64,000 nucleotides of DNA from Leptidea sinapis (lineage: Eukaryota > Arthropoda > Insecta > Lepidoptera > Pieridae), in assembly GCF_905404315.1 (NCBI RefSeq), contig NC_066272.1:9300001-9364000 (forward strand), given 5' to 3'. Below are positions 1 to 11,401 of the stretch, in pieces. The position numbers and the translations under genes were made by a program. Within the stretch, counting starts at the first letter, position 1, and every line of letters begins with the position of its first letter. The notes beneath the pieces were generated by a model that did not search any database, was not told where the DNA came from, and worked only from the letters and a program-made list of their open reading frames with translations.

Positions 1-269
1 ATCTTTAAAATAATAATTTGGCGACAGAAGGGAAAATTAAGAAGTTTATAACAGGATAAATTATCATAATAATTTTCTTTCAAATTTTTACCGAGTGAAG
101 TCGAAACAGGCTGCTAGTGTTGTATGTTTGAAGTTCATTTAAGAATTGAGTTCAATGAAATCTGTTTAGCCTTAAATACGATGTTACTAACAAACACGGA
201 GCTTAAGAAATCTAATGTTATTAGATTTATATGCATTTATCGTTTTGCAAATTCCGTTTTTCTGCTATA

Positions 270-375
270 TGAAGCTGATGTAGGTTAGCAATCATCCAAC
301 CTATTGAAAGCCGTCAATTGAACCTTAAACCTCACAATTGATGACTTGTATCAAAGATTCAGCATAATGTCCCTA
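270..375. repeat. Interspersed repeat L, copy 1
   Basis: This stretch shares order and spacing of words with 31605-31735: a TGTAGGTTRG start, a CATCCAAC/CGTCCAAC block, a TCAATTG block, a run of CTTAAAC, then TCAGCATWATG. I estimate roughly two-thirds identity by eye. Neither copy has an open frame or obvious terminal repeats. It looks like an old, unclassified interspersed repeat, and the strand is unknown. Confidence 0.4.
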
Positions 376-410
376 AAGTATCAACTTTAAGGTTTCAAAT
401 AACTGTTAGG

Positions 411-617
411 GGCTGTTTCACAACGTCTAAGTAAAGTTACGAATAGGCTACTTGCTACTTATCGATCGAATAAATACATCATTTGCGTTTCACAATGTGA
501 TAATGATATTTAGCAGATGAGCACCATTTAAATTACATAATGGATATGGTAGCAGATATCATAGATATCTGCAGGGTACTGGATAGCCTGACAAGCATTT
601 GATAATGTGAGAACAAC
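411..617. mobile_element. Possible old MITE starting GGGGCTGTTTCACAA
   Basis: The left edge reads GGGGCTGTTTCACAA, and a degenerate counterpart (AATGTGAGAACA) lies near 600-615, as expected for worn terminal inverted repeats. A second GTTTCACAATGTG word occurs at about 486-500. There is no coding potential. The right boundary is uncertain, and the element could simply be AT-rich unique DNA. Confidence 0.22.
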
Positions 618-874
618 AATATAAAAAAAGCACTCACCAAGAAATACTCAAGCGCTTCAGACATTAATAGTGTATGCTCCCTACGTGTTTCTGATAACGA
701 AAAATTTTAATCTGCCGGTTTGCATAGTGGGGTAGCCATACGAAGAGGAAGAATGTTAAGTTAACTCTATTTGAGCGCCTATTGAAATGACTGACGATTT
801 GGACGCAACCAATAGTTATGACCGATTATATAAAATGCAAAAAAATCGTGACCATGAAATATGAATACAAAAAA

Positions 875-959
875 GTTGCAAGATAATGTGGGCGGCGATG
901 ATCACTTAACACCAGGTGACCCGTACGCTCGTTTGTCCTCCTTTTCCATAAAAAAAAAC
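875..959 (+). mobile_element. 3' tail of LINE family A
   Basis: The last ~85 bases of the family A LINE are present: GTGGGCGGCGATGATCAC, then ACACCAGGTGACCCGTACG, ending in TCC..CCATA plus a run of A. The insertion is extremely 5'-truncated, which is normal for LINEs copied by target-primed reverse transcription. The same tail closes the long copy at 18430-18527. Confidence 0.8.
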
Positions 960-1496
960 AAGCGTCATGGATTGTTATACAGATGTTTTATCTTAATGAC
1001 CTCGTCATCCTGACCCATAATCTGACAATTATTTGGAGAAAGTCGCGTAACCTGACGATTTGAAATTTTCGGTTTGAAACTTTGTGACTTTCGCATTTCC
1101 TTATGTCACACTTTACTGCATATAATTAACTTTCCTTACCGCAATCTGATGCGCTTGACTTTTTCTAACGATCGAATTTTTTACTAATCTGATCAGCTGC
1201 TTAGACCTCGACCCTATTAACAGGGCTCAGGTATGGAATACTTCTCATGGTGCAAGTTTGCCTGTCTTATGTTATTCTAACGCGCTGGAATAAATCCCAA
1301 AATCCCCGCTTGGGCTCCTCTACTATAATGATTGGTACATGGTATGTTTATGCTATGACTTATGAACAATATTATGAAAGGCTCATGACAATTGATAAAT
1401 TGACATTCTCAAATTTCGTTATTCGAAATCGCAAGAAAAATTATGAGATGATTGATTTAATTGTGAAAATAGTGGTAGAAGTGCTATTTAGAGAAA
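960..1496. other. No recognisable feature
   Basis: AT-rich sequence between a family A tail and an RTE-like LINE fragment. I see no conserved motif, repeat or plausible reading frame here; the frame opening at 1247 runs into the antisense strand of the LINE. Confidence 0.5.
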
Positions 1497-2125
1497 TCAT
1501 CGTCATCATCAGTCGGAAGACGTCCACGGCTGGGCAAAGGCCTCCCCCAAAGATCTCCACGACGATCGGTCCTGCGCTGCCCTCATTCATCCAACGTATT
1601 CCGGCGATCTTAACCAGATCGTCGGTCTATCTTGTGGGGGCCTACCAACACTGCGTCTTCCGGTACGTGGTCACCATTCGAGGACTTTACTGCCCCAACG
1701 GCCATCTGTCCGTCGAACTATGTGCCCTGCCCACTGCCACTTCAGTTTCGCAATTATTTCAACTATGTCAGTAACTTTGGTTCTCCTACGGATCTCCTCT
1801 CACAGGGAAACTCCAGCATAGCCCTCTCAAATGCCCTCTGAGCGACCATGAGCTTTATCATAAGGCCCATAGCTAGCGACCACGTCTGCGTACCGTAAGT
1901 CATCACTGGCAACACACACTGGTTGAAATCCTTCGTCCTCAGACACTGTGGTATTTAGGACGAGAAGATTTTACGGAGCTTCCCGAATGCTGACCATCCG
2001 AGTTGGATTCGACGAGTGACCTCTTTCGCAAAATTGGACCTGCCTAACTTGATTATATGTCCCAGGCTGACGTACTCGTCGATAATTTCCAGAGTACAGT
2101 TCCCAATTCTTATGGGAGTAGGGTA
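1497..2125 (-). pseudogene. RTE-like LINE, C-terminal fragment
   Basis: Read on the minus strand, this encodes pieces of the C-terminal third of an RTE-like reverse transcriptase. Recognisable parts are a VNTRIQLGW/KLRKIFSS-like block (near 1960-2040), VMTYGTQTWSL (near 1890), and the closing PPTR.TDDLV-like segment. It ends in a GATGATGACGATGAT tail (1497-1511 on the plus strand). The protein is part of the retrotransposon's own replication enzyme and acts at the target site. Several frameshifts and a gap around 1800-1805 break it. The copy is 5'-truncated before the catalytic YxDD block. The same family recurs at 24.5, 39.6, 53.3 and 56.7 kb. Assignment to the RTE clade is from memory of its C-terminus; calling it a LINE is secure. 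Confidence 0.8.
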
Positions 2126-2150
2126 AAAACCCCCCAAAATACGAATACCA

Positions 2151-2190
2151 ACGGCCATCTGTCCGTCGAACTATGTGCCCTGCCCACTAA
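2151..2190 (-). repeat. 40 bp duplicate of an internal LINE segment
   Basis: The words AACGGCCATCTGTCCGTCG, then AACTATGTGCCCTGCCCACT, repeat 1698-1737 almost exactly. They sit beyond the end of the LINE homology in the same orientation. This is a rearranged or duplicated scrap of the adjacent RTE-like copy. Confidence 0.75.
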
Positions 2191-3324
2191 GTGCCCCGAT
2201 TTAGAGATATTATACTAATAGAAAATTGTAAAATATGAAATAAAAATTGCATTAAAAGCTATTAAACTTGTATTACGTTATTTTATATAAGAAGCAGTTT
2301 TATTATATATTTTCATTTCGTCAAACCCAACTATTTAGTGCGAGGTTGGCAGACCGAACTGCCAGATAATTAATCTAGTAAATAAACATAGGTGAAGTGA
2401 ATGTGAAAGGCAATCTGTTTTAACTGGAACTTTTATGCTATGTGAGCCATTAATTTATCTAGCCTATGACAATCTGCTAATTTACTTGGATATTGTGAAG
2501 CAGCCAGAACATGTAAATTACTTGGCCGCTAAACCACAGACATTGATTTTAATATATATTAGTACAATATTAGAATAATTAGTTCACAGATAAGCCCTGG
2601 TCTTAATATGTCGACATCTAACTACAGTCAAAGTTATAACTTTCAGAAACTACAGCTCGAGTCGTAATGGATAAATAAGATTGGAAGTAGCTTAGCAAAG
2701 ATGTGAGATAGTTTCTAGTTCGTAATAGTTATTAAGTATTAAATATGTCTACATCTCCAGTGGTCCTTCATTTTGTTTCTAGGAAATATTTTCGGTTGGA
2801 GCTTTCACAAGTTTAAATATAACTTTCGTAATATTCGATCGTTTATGTCGCCATAAGTCATTAATCGGAATTCTTTCACGGTCTACCATAACACAAATTT
2901 AAATTGAAAAACAAAATTTATGAACACTATGGGACCTGTAGACAAACGCATAGATACGGACGCGGTCCTTAAAATCTTCACGGAGCCAGAGAGTAGACAG
3001 GTTCCTACCAATTCCTCATTTCGAATATTGTTTCATTCGTTCGTCATTTCGTGATATTTGAAATATCACGAAGCGTATATAATCCTTAATATAAGATATT
3101 ACTTTTATTTCTATGTTCAAAAATTTTATTTTTATATACGTAAAATAATGCAAATTAATACATTTTAAATAAATTTTGTTAATTGATTACGATTCGTTAA
3201 AAATTTATTTACCAATCACACCTTGGGTTATTCATCTGTTTTGTACCTCGTCGTACAGTTTCATCGTTTATGTGATAAGCTCAGGTCTGGAGTAGTCCGG
3301 ACTCACATGGAACCATTTGATCAC
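2191..3324. other. AT-rich, no gene seen
   Basis: No frame, RNA or known repeat is convincing. Two small items stand out. A word resembling the flank of family E (AAAACAAAATTTATGAAC) lies at about 2906-2923. A 25 nt inverted repeat is centred on 3060 (3048-3072; arms CGTGATATTT and AAATATCACG around one G). Confidence 0.5.
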
Positions 3325-3648
3325 CCGGAGCTGCTCGAAGTGTCAAGCATTTAGTTCGATCACTTGTCTTTGAGCTTGCACGGGGAGCGTTCCGAATGAA
3401 GCTTCTTGACATAATTCCTTTGACTAAATTCCTCAATCACACCACACGCCACAAACTTAAATCATATCAACAAATACAAACTTGTGCGGTGTTTCCTGTA
3501 CGATACGAAGGTACCCTTCAAAAAAAGCGCGTACACCTTCCTTAAAGGCCGGCAACTCTCCTTTGATTTCTCTGGTGTTGCAAGAGAATGAGGGCGGCGG
3601 TGATCACTTAACACCAGGTGACCCGTACCCTCGCTTGTCCTCCTTTTT
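3325..3648 (+). pseudogene. LINE family A, C-terminal fragment with internal deletion
   Basis: The segment begins near the GAGCTGCTCGAA word, passes a block matching the family's CACGGGGAG..TTCCGAA junction and an ACCACACGCCACAAACTTAA block. At ~3481 it skips to TGCGGTGTTTCC, and it ends with the shared tail (ATCACTTAACACCAGGTGA) at 3605-3648. Compared with 18040-18527, the middle of the C-terminal domain is missing and frames change several times. It is a dead LINE remnant. Confidence 0.75.
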
Positions 3649-3659
3649 CATCTCAAAAA

Positions 3660-3812
3660 TCATTGACACCACTTGGAACTGTGGCATTTCTCCGCAGGGC
3701 TTTTTCAAGAATTTTTCCACGTACAACCAAAGTACGCAATTATTTCCTTGCGAAGTGTTTCCAGAAAGATAAGAAACTTTCAAAAACACTCGCACCTACT
3801 TAAAAAGCTGGA
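3660..3812 (+). pseudogene. Second, diverged family A C-terminal fragment
   Basis: Translated from 3672 the frame gives TVAFLRRAFSRIFPRTTK, matching the STVRF..SFLPRTTKLWN block of the family A C-terminus (18280-18340), followed by a diverged equivalent of the FKKSAYTFLKG block. It lies head-to-tail just after another family A tail, so two independent insertions or a tandem are possible. It ends without the shared 3' tail. Confidence 0.55.
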
Positions 3813-4369
3813 ATGGAAATAACTAAAGTATACAAGTCGCGCCGTATCTATGTCAGTTAATTGTCTAATCTTTTTAGCCGCGTATGCTGCAGAACTAAGT
3901 CTGTTCGCCAATCCTTCAATATGGGGAATCTGGAATCCAGGGTATAGCCAAGAAATATACCAGATTCCATCTGTTTTATCACCCCACCACCCAAAAATAA
4001 TTTTAATTATATTTGTTAAGCCGATTTAAATATAATTAGAGATCTCAGCCTTAGTTTCCCAACTGTCTTAGCGTAGTACTAAACGAGTTACTGTTTCTGA
4101 GGAATATTATGATTCCCTCCCAACGTAAACAATATTACAACTAAAGTATATTATAAAGCGTAACAAAAGCAGCTACGGCTAAAGCTAACAAACAAGAATC
4201 AACGCCTATTTCATAGATGCTATGCTTGTGGAATAATAACTAGGAGGAGACACAATCCACAATAAGCTAGCGTACAAGGACACACATAATCAAGAGCAAC
4301 TGAACACAACAAATTTTAATGTATTCATTGTAGTTATTACTCATGGTTCACCTTTAGGTTGGTACTTTT

Positions 4370-4575
4370 TTTTGCGCCCAACCAAAGGGAAAGGGCTACC
4401 CTCCGGGATAAAGACGAGAGGGAGGTGGTGAATTAATAAAACCTAGATGCCTACCCACTACACAACACCTGAGGTTGGCTTTGGACAAGTGCCCTATAAG
4501 CCTTCATCGAAGGCGACCTTCTCTTGGGGAGAGAGAGGCGCAAGCAGCACTCCCTATGGAGTATCCGCTGAGATA
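4370..4575. other. GC-elevated patch, unclassified
   Basis: This ~200 bp block is clearly richer in G and C than its surroundings. It begins GCGCCCAACCAAAGGG, has GGGCTACCCTCCGGG and ends near GAGTATCCGCTGAG. No long frame or inverted repeat is evident. It is probably part of a mobile element I do not recognise. The CCCAACCA word also occurs in the palindrome at 5763-5788, which may be chance. Confidence 0.3.
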
Positions 4576-4605
4576 ACAACACCAATTTTTTGATGGTGAT
4601 TTTTA

Positions 4606-4740
4606 TATTATTTTGTTCCATCCACAGATCAACAATAGGGCTGCAATCGAATATGATTATTGTAGTATGATAAATTTTATGTACGTATATGGTAGGTCTG
4701 AGAAGCGGTCATCTATTTTTTATACCCCAAAAATTGATTG
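4606..4740. mobile_element. Helitron-like repeat fragment (family F)
   Basis: The words TTTTGTTCCATCCACA, AGGGCTGCAA, TTATGTACGTATATGG and TAGGTCTGAGAAGCGG occur in the same order as in the longer copy at 45705-46085 (TTCTGTTCCATCCACA, AGGGTTGCAA, GGTAGGTCTGAGAATCGG). In memory this text belongs to insect Helitron-type elements; neither Helitron end is visible here. Confidence 0.45.
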
Positions 4741-4850
4741 ATTTTTTTTTATTTCTTTATAATATTTCAATACATCGTTTGCACAGCTATTTTAATATAA
4801 GTGTAACAAAATTTACTATATATTAAATATTATTTGAATACTAACTTAAA

Positions 4851-4953
4851 CCAGAGGGAGGCACCTCTGCACATCCAGTGGCTAGACTATGGTTACCACA
4901 ACGGCGCCTATTTCTGCCGTGAAGCAGTAATGTGTAAGCATTATTGGGTTTCT
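4851..4953 (+). mobile_element. Family B element, 5' part only
   Basis: This is the first ~100 bp of the family B element (CCAGAGGGAGG start, CACAACGGCGCCTATTTC, GCAGTAATGTGTAAGCATTA), cut off before the middle. Loss of the 3' end is unusual for a retroposed element and points to later deletion. Confidence 0.75.
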
Positions 4954-5424
4954 ATTTAATTTTTTTTAACTGTGTAATTTATTTTTTTAATATAATGTTG
5001 CAAATTCGAATCTTAGATTAGAGTTTCGATGTCTACCCTCCGGCGTCATCACAACATAAGTTAGACGGTAATATTCTAACTATAATCAACTAAGACCCCG
5101 TTTGATGTAGTTCATCAAACAAACTCTTATGAAAGAAAACAAGTTAATAAAAATTCCAAGATAAGATCAAAACATTGACAAATTTTATTCAATGCACAAT
5201 TTTATTCTCTCACCCTACATTTTAAATTAACACAAACCGAAATATTTAAAACAATGTATTCACGCATGTCTCTCAAAAGGCTGAATTTCCGACCTCTGTT
5301 TACGGCAGTACTAACATTAGCACATTAGCATGGTGGTAAAGAAACTTTTCTAGAAACTGTGATAAGCATAATGTTAACACCATGAACCAATATAAAATTG
5401 TTATGCCTCCATCTCGGCTAAGGG

Positions 5425-5468
5425 CTGTCCAGACTAACTAGCTCGTACCTCGTAGTTAGTCTGGGCAG
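5425..5468. other. Strong hairpin, 16 bp stem, 12 nt loop
   Basis: Arms 5425-5440 and 5453-5468 pair over 16 positions with one G-T wobble; the inner 11 bp (CAGACTAACTA / TAGTTAGTCTG) are perfect. The loop is 12 nt. It lies just upstream of the inverted-repeat element at 5658-5918, in the same GC-elevated island. Confidence 0.6.
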
Positions 5469-5657
5469 TCCGAGTGAGAATACTCGGGGAGGGATTCTCC
5501 GGCTCCGGTAGACCGCTATCATATTCTGATAGAGAGGGGGGTGCCGTCGGGTCCTCGACACTAACCTATGCGAAACATAGCGGCACTATGCCGCTACTTC
5601 ACGCCGGTATTCGACGAGTCTGGACTGATTGGGCCGCCAATGACAGTCACTTGCTTT

Positions 5658-5918
5658 AGGGCTATATTTCACCGGAGACACCACGGTGGCACTACCAGGC
5701 GCCGCTACCAACATAATATGTTTTACAGCCTTATAGGGAGTTACTCACCTGGTGTTCTTTTGTTTGCCCAACCAATTGGTTGGGCAAAATTTGGTGGCGC
5801 GACCAGCTCCGACGCGTCATGACTTAGGTGTCCGTTTGGTGTCTAGTTTGGTAGCTTATCGACACCACGGAGGCGCGACTGGTTGCTTCACCGTGGTATC
5901 CCGCTGAAAAATAGCCCT
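5658..5918. mobile_element. 261 bp inverted-repeat element with central palindrome
   Basis: The two ends are imperfect inverted repeats of about 50 bp. The left begins AGGGCTATATTTCACCGG; the reverse of the right begins AGGGCTATTTTTCAGCGG, and both continue with ACCACGGTG and a later GGCGCC/CGCGCC block. Inside lies a perfect 26 bp palindrome (5763-5788, centre CCAATTGG). No transposase is encoded and no target duplication is clear. The structure suggests a MITE or fold-back DNA transposon; short frames crossing it are incidental. Confidence 0.6.
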
Positions 5919-6278
5919 TAGACGTTCGTATCGTGCTGACGATATAAAGGACACATGACAAAGTAAAAGAAATGTTGCTAGCTGAGTTTAAATATTATCA
6001 TCTAAGTAATATTAAAAGCTTCGTTATATACTAATTCCTCACCTATTGTTATCTTTTGTAACAATATAATCTGCTTAGAACTCCATCTTCAGAATCTTCA
6101 CAAATGTATAAGAATCTCATTACTTAGATGCTATCACTGTACATCATAATATTCGTCGAAATAAAACATAAATTTTCAAAAGATATTCAATTAAGATACG
6201 ATAAGATACCTATAAGATACCTGTGTAATACCAAAATAGAATAACAGTATTACAAAAATTTCAAAAAAAAATTAATAT

Positions 6279-6369
6279 TTAGTCGGTAGGGGATGTCCCG
6301 AGTCCGACATATAGGCTCCATTTTGGGGTCTCCATTACTTAAATGTATTTTCCTCCTCTTTAAAAAAAG
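6279..6369 (+). mobile_element. Family C SINE-like element, 3' end
   Basis: This carries the 3' part of family C: TTAGTCGGTAGGGG, GAGTCCGACATAT, and TATTTTCCTCCTCTTTAAAAAAA. It matches 14260-14350 and 57470-57576 with base changes. The twin hairpins of the better copies are reduced here. Confidence 0.65.
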
Positions 6370-8530
6370 GTTCTTCAAGCAAGTGTCGATCGATTTAGGT
6401 GACTAGTTTTCCAGATGGTGTATACTATGACTAGCAAAATCTACAGCTGTATCAAGCTTACGAAATAGATAAATAGATCCAAACATCTCTCTTTATGAAG
6501 CTCCTATGAAAAGGAACTTACAATGAATGTAACGTTCAATAGCGGTATCACGTTACACGCCTACAAATCTGTAATTAATTTTATTCGTATTAAATTTTGT
6601 GATAGAAATACGTTTTATGATGGACTGGCGCCACTTCTAGGATTTTTAAATTTGAGCCTGCCTGTCTATCTTTCTATAACTCGTGAACCTTGTACGATCT
6701 TTATGAAAAATTGTGTGTAGTTAGATGATGTTACTGGCTTTATATTATGACTTTATTCTCCTCGCGACTGTATTCACAAATAATGAAGCTCCTAAAATTA
6801 AGATACTACAAGCTTCCAAAAAGTTTGTTTAAAACTTAATGCCGTAACATATTACATAAGGAAACTAAAATTAAGTGGACAGACATTTGATAAGGAGATA
6901 AAGATAAATAGGCAAAAGAGGTAACCGAATGGTATCCAAGACATAAAAAAGAGTTTGGTAGGGAGTAGAATAAGAAAAATAAGTGGGATCACATGGAGGA
7001 GAATGACTCACAAATGGAAAAGGTTTCGCGAGAGCGCAAGGCGACCGGTATCAATTTAAAAAAAAAGATTTAAGTTTGTTGAGAATAAGAAAAAATATAA
7101 GTTATTCTAATTGAGATTATTAAATACAAGTCTATAAAAATAAAAAAGTCTTGTTACAAAATTGTTGATAATATATTTTTAAAACAAATCTCATAATAAA
7201 TATAGGCAGTTTCAACATGACTTCAGCAATACATTCCATGTATGACAAAATAAAATAATTTTATTTATCTACACCCATTCTTTAAATCCTCTGTTAAAGA
7301 TTCTGAAACAGTTAGCTTTTTGCCAGCTTTAAAACACCCAATGTCCTAATAACCATTACATCATCCAAACGAGTGTTGTAATGTTATACTGAGTTTCATA
7401 ACAACACTCCTTTGTTTTTTTTTTCGATCACTTAATGCGCAAAGAGTTTCAACAGACAGCCACATTCTTATTGCTCGATGCGTGTTAACTGTATGAAATA
7501 ATTTAATTTAATATGTATAATACTTAATTTAATAATTTAAAAAAAAAAGAACCTTTTCGCTTACGCGCGTTCCACACTAGCAGAACAGTAAAAACAAAAG
7601 TAGGTTATTCGAATCCCCGCCATTTTTCTTGAAAAATGAGCGATTAAGTTTTGACACCACACCGCCGGATATTTAAAACGGTGCAAAAGAACATAATATT
7701 TAAGTGAATATTAATAATTGCACTAAACGAAATGTAAATTACTTCTAAAAATAAATAATTCTTTCATTAATACTTAGTTTATTTGTATATAATCAGTAAT
7801 ATAATGGATGATATTAGGTTACTTCTAAGACTGTCTTAATGTTAGCAGTAAGCTAACTGTTTCAGTATCTTTTAGAGGATACATATTCGGGGTGTAGATA
7901 AAGTCTTGCATGCAACTGTTGATAATTCGTTATTAAAACACTCATGTGATACCACCTTAATGTTTTAATACCCCTTATTACACAACAGTTGCATAACTAA
8001 CTAGTACCTATCTAAAAGTAAATAATTATCTCATCTTTGTATCACACAGTATTTTAAGTTCGATTTATATATTTTCATGTTAAGATTTCTCCAAAAAAAA
8101 TCTGAGTTTCTTATAACCCATTGCATTGAAAATATGAAAGAAAAATTTATATAACAATCATAGCGATGTTATGTTACAAAGCGAAGATAAGGTAAATGGC
8201 AATCATATTGCATGAAATTGTAAATGATTTATTGAGGAAAGTTGTACGAAGGCTTAACATATAACAAAGCTTTCACACGGGGCTTTTATTTGCGTTCTCA
8301 ATTTGTAAAAAGTTGGAGAGAAATTTACTGTTCGAAGAAGTTACTCCAATCTTATTATTTGTTTATATGAGTTTCCCTATGAATCATACGAACTCGAATT
8401 TGTTGAATATGTTATAGTCATAACAAAGAATTTGATCAATATAAAAAAAAACGCTTTTTTCTTTCAACTATGATTACTTCACACATACATACAATTATGC
8501 CTCTCTCGTCAAAAAGGTAGGCAAAGATTA
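6370..8530. other. 2.2 kb of AT-rich sequence, no gene
   Basis: I see no conserved frame, RNA or repeat family. The 65-codon frame at 6523 has no recognisable motif and biased AT-driven composition. Homopolymer A and T runs are frequent. Unique or long-decayed DNA. Confidence 0.5.
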
Positions 8531-8537
8531 CGAACTT

Positions 8538-9055
8538 TTTGAATGAGCGTACGGGTCACCTGGTGTTAAGTGATCACCGCCGCCCACATTCTCTTGCAAC
8601 ATCAGAGGAATCACAAGAGCATTGCCGGCCTTTAAGGAAGGTTTACGCGTTTTTTTTGTACCCATGCCGTATCGTCCTGGAAACACCGCATAAGGAAGCT
8701 CATTCCACAGCTTTGTAGTACGTGGTCTTCCACGTACTCCTCTTCCGTAGCTCCTTGAAAAGCAGTGGAGGACCGCTACACATCCAGATGGTATGATATC
8801 CTAATTTATGGCTTGTCGTGCCACACTCCCCGTGATAAATGCGGTAGAAGACACACAATAAAGCGTCTCTACGCAACCCAAAGTGATCCAGCCGATCACA
8901 GAGCACTGGGTCCCCGGCAATTTGAGCTACTCTGCGTTGCACGCGGTTAAATGGTTTGAGTTGATACTGGGGTACACCAGACAAGAGATGAACGCAATAG
9001 TCCATATGTGGCAGGATCCATGCTTCTTAATATTTGTAATACCTGCCGGACCTCC
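8538..9055 (-). pseudogene. LINE family A, C-terminal fragment with deletion
   Basis: On the minus strand the frame from 9005 reads the C-terminal region of the family A reverse transcriptase (VQRR, GDPVLCDRLDHF, CVFYRIYHGECG). It then jumps into THSHK/TTSHKLGYH-like sequence because the ~45 bp segment that normally encodes the EELFNLIPAAEFH block is missing near 8823. It ends with the GTACGGGTCACCTGG tail complement at 8538-8600. The upstream joint (9006-9055) diverges from the main copy, so this may be a subfamily. Confidence 0.78.
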
Positions 9056-9233
9056 ATTTGCAACTGACATACTAATTGTCTAGTCTTGAGCTGACATTTT
9101 CAATTTGGTTTCGTCTCAATTCTATCCTTTTATTTCAGCGTTAAATTTTGTAAATTTGGATGAACGAGGTAACCTATTTGACTATAAAAACCTTAATCTT
9201 GGTCTCAAATCTCTAATAGTTCAGAGTAAATAA

Positions 9234-9664
9234 CTTAGATTAAGGATTGGTCTCCGTCGCTCTCCAACTACATACCGCAGGCGAAGTCGCAAAGTGCGGC
9301 AACTAATACAACGCACTTGGGCGTACTCGAGCCAGTTTCGAACAATGTGTGTTGTTGACGTGCCTCTGTCAAACTTTGCTAATAATTTAAAGTAAAACGC
9401 CAGGTTGCGTAGTAAAACTTTGTAAAAAGAATACAACAAGAAATAAAGAAGAAAGAAAGACACTGGGATCACATATCATTAGTGTTTTGTATTTTATTAA
9501 TTTCAATGTGTAATAACACAAAGCGTATGTTACAAAATTTGAAAGATGCCATTAGTTTTAAGAAGCACACGAGCATCTAATAGTTGCCGTACTAAAAAAA
9601 GCTATTGTTCTTACGTAGTGTGTTATGTACTTGGAGCGCAGCGGAGATCAATCCTTAATCTATG
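9234..9664. mobile_element. hAT-type MITE, copy 1 (431 bp)
   Basis: Terminal inverted repeats start CTTAGATTAAGGATTGG on the left and, reversed, CATAGATTAAGGATTGA on the right, and extend ~45 bp with mismatches. The element is flanked by a perfect 8 bp duplication GTAAATAA at 9226-9233 and 9665-9672. Eight-base target duplications are characteristic of hAT-superfamily transposons. No transposase is encoded, so it must have been moved by an autonomous relative. The second copy is at 18555-19006. Confidence 0.88.
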
Positions 9665-10013
9665 GTAAATAAGGTAAACAAGTAAATATGATTTTAAATT
9701 AAGAATGTATTTTCGATGAATCGGACTTTACGTCGCTCTACACAGTTCTTTTCTACTTCAGTTCTATATAATTCGTTCTACAATTTCCTTTCAAAGATAT
9801 ATATATACACAGAAACAGTTTGTTTTTTTGTTGTGTTTACTATAATTATGTATAAGTTTTATTTGGCAACGGTTGACTATCTTGTTATCTAACATAGGTC
9901 TCTCATACCGCCCATCGTGTTATCTGTGAATTGGTGTTCTTCTTTGTCCTAAGCATCTTTTGCCCACTTCTCCGTTTTACTTAAATAAGGAGACCACCCG
10001 TTTTTCATTCAAG

Positions 10014-10390
10014 TTTTTGAAGTGAAAGTTTTTGAGAATCGATGTGATTTGAAATTCAATGAAACGAAAATGGAAGACGATAGAGACACAAACAGGTAAC
10101 AGGTATATAGGATTCAGCCTGCGTGAGAATGAGATAGGAAGCATTATGCAGTGTTTTGGTACCAGGCGGTCATAGTTGAAGAAGAGATTGTCTTATTTAT
10201 GACGCGAGTATACCTTAACATATTCTGACGTCATCCGCTCGACGTATACATGCCAGGAGAACATAAATATGGTAGCGGTGATAGTAATATCTTTCAAAGC
10301 GGTTGAAATCACGTGTAATCCTTTCATCATGTACCAGGACTTCATATGCAGTTTAGAGGTTTAATGTAAATATGCATCGGATACAGCGAT
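10014..10390. mobile_element. Repeat family G, copy 1
   Basis: This shares a long ordered series of words with 22547-22850, 30572-30880 and 47694-48080: AGTGAAA..TTCTT start, GATTTGAAA.TC.ATGAAAC, GGTACCAGGCG.TCATAGTTGAAGAAG, ATTCTGACGTCAT, GGTAGCGGTGATAGTAAT, TTCATATGCAGTTTAGAGG. Non-coding, ~370 bp, no clear terminal repeats. Class unknown. Confidence 0.7.
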
Positions 10391-10810
10391 TCCGTTGATT
10401 GAGTTTTTGGACGCCAAATTAAATTTGAAAATGTGCAGCTGTCACACTATATAAACAACAAGATCAAAAATAGTTGTTGACGCAGTATTCCAAAGATATA
10501 TGGACCATTAATCCATCAAAGTATTCATTTCATACGTTAGTTACCAGAAGCCTGTTGTATCATTTATCGAAAATGTAAGCTGAGTCTAGATTCTAGATTT
10601 ATTATCTATGTAATATATACGAATAAAATATAAAATAATTGTCAAACTTTGTATCACTAGGATCAATATAAAATACCTAATTATCCTCTTCCTGAAATCT
10701 TACATTCGTCTCATTATCTTAAAGCCAAAATTTTTGAAGGTTTCACTTCTACCACGTATTGCAAACATGTTTTTTTAATTGAGTCAGCTTTATCTACTAT
10801 TCTGGGTGGG

Positions 10811-11125
10811 ATTTTTTTTTATGAAAATAAGGGACGAGACGAGCAGGACGTTTAGCTGATGGTGATTGATACGCCCTACCCATTACAATGCAGTGCCACT
10901 CTGGATTCTTGAATAACCCAAAAATTCTGAGCGGCACTACAATTGCGCTCGTCAACTTGAGACATAAGATGTTAAGTCTCATTTGCCAAGTAATATCACT
11001 AGCTACGGCGCCCTTCAGGCCGAAACACAGTAATGTTTACACATTACTGCTATGCGGCTGAAAAAGGCGCCGTTGTGGTACCCATAATTTAGCCAGCTTC
11101 CTGTGCAAAAGAAGCCTCCCACTGG
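10811..11125 (-). mobile_element. Family B element, near full length
   Basis: On the minus strand it begins CCAGTGGGAGGCTTC at 11125 and ends in a poly-A run (poly-T at 10811-10820 of the plus strand). Length is 315 bp. All landmarks of the family are kept, including the GCCGCTCAG/CTGAGCGGC-type stem (worn here) and the TTATTTTCATAAAA end. Confidence 0.85.
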
Positions 11126-11401
11126 ATCCCTAAAATCAAATCATGCCTTTGAATAAATCGTTCCGTTCGCTTATTAAGAGATAGTAAGTGGGAGCACGAA
11201 CTGTTTACCGAGCCATTTATCTGAAATTTAGCAAAGCGGAGATAAAGTAGAAATGTAATGTATTAAATTACTCAATTTGATGCTTCACTGTAGAACATGT
11301 TGAATTTATTTAATCACATGGGCTGAATTTAGAGCTATTTACTCATTCAATGCTTCAATAAACAATATATATATGTTGATATGGTAAGAATTAAAAACAG
11401 C

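Noticed and set aside
1247..1774. 175-codon plus-strand frame
   Set aside because: Its second half is the antisense of an RTE-like LINE and the first half has no motif; not a gene.
2340..2520. Possible MITE related to the one at 411-617
   Set aside because: Only one end (TGTGAAGCAGCC) is suggestive; no opposite terminal repeat found.
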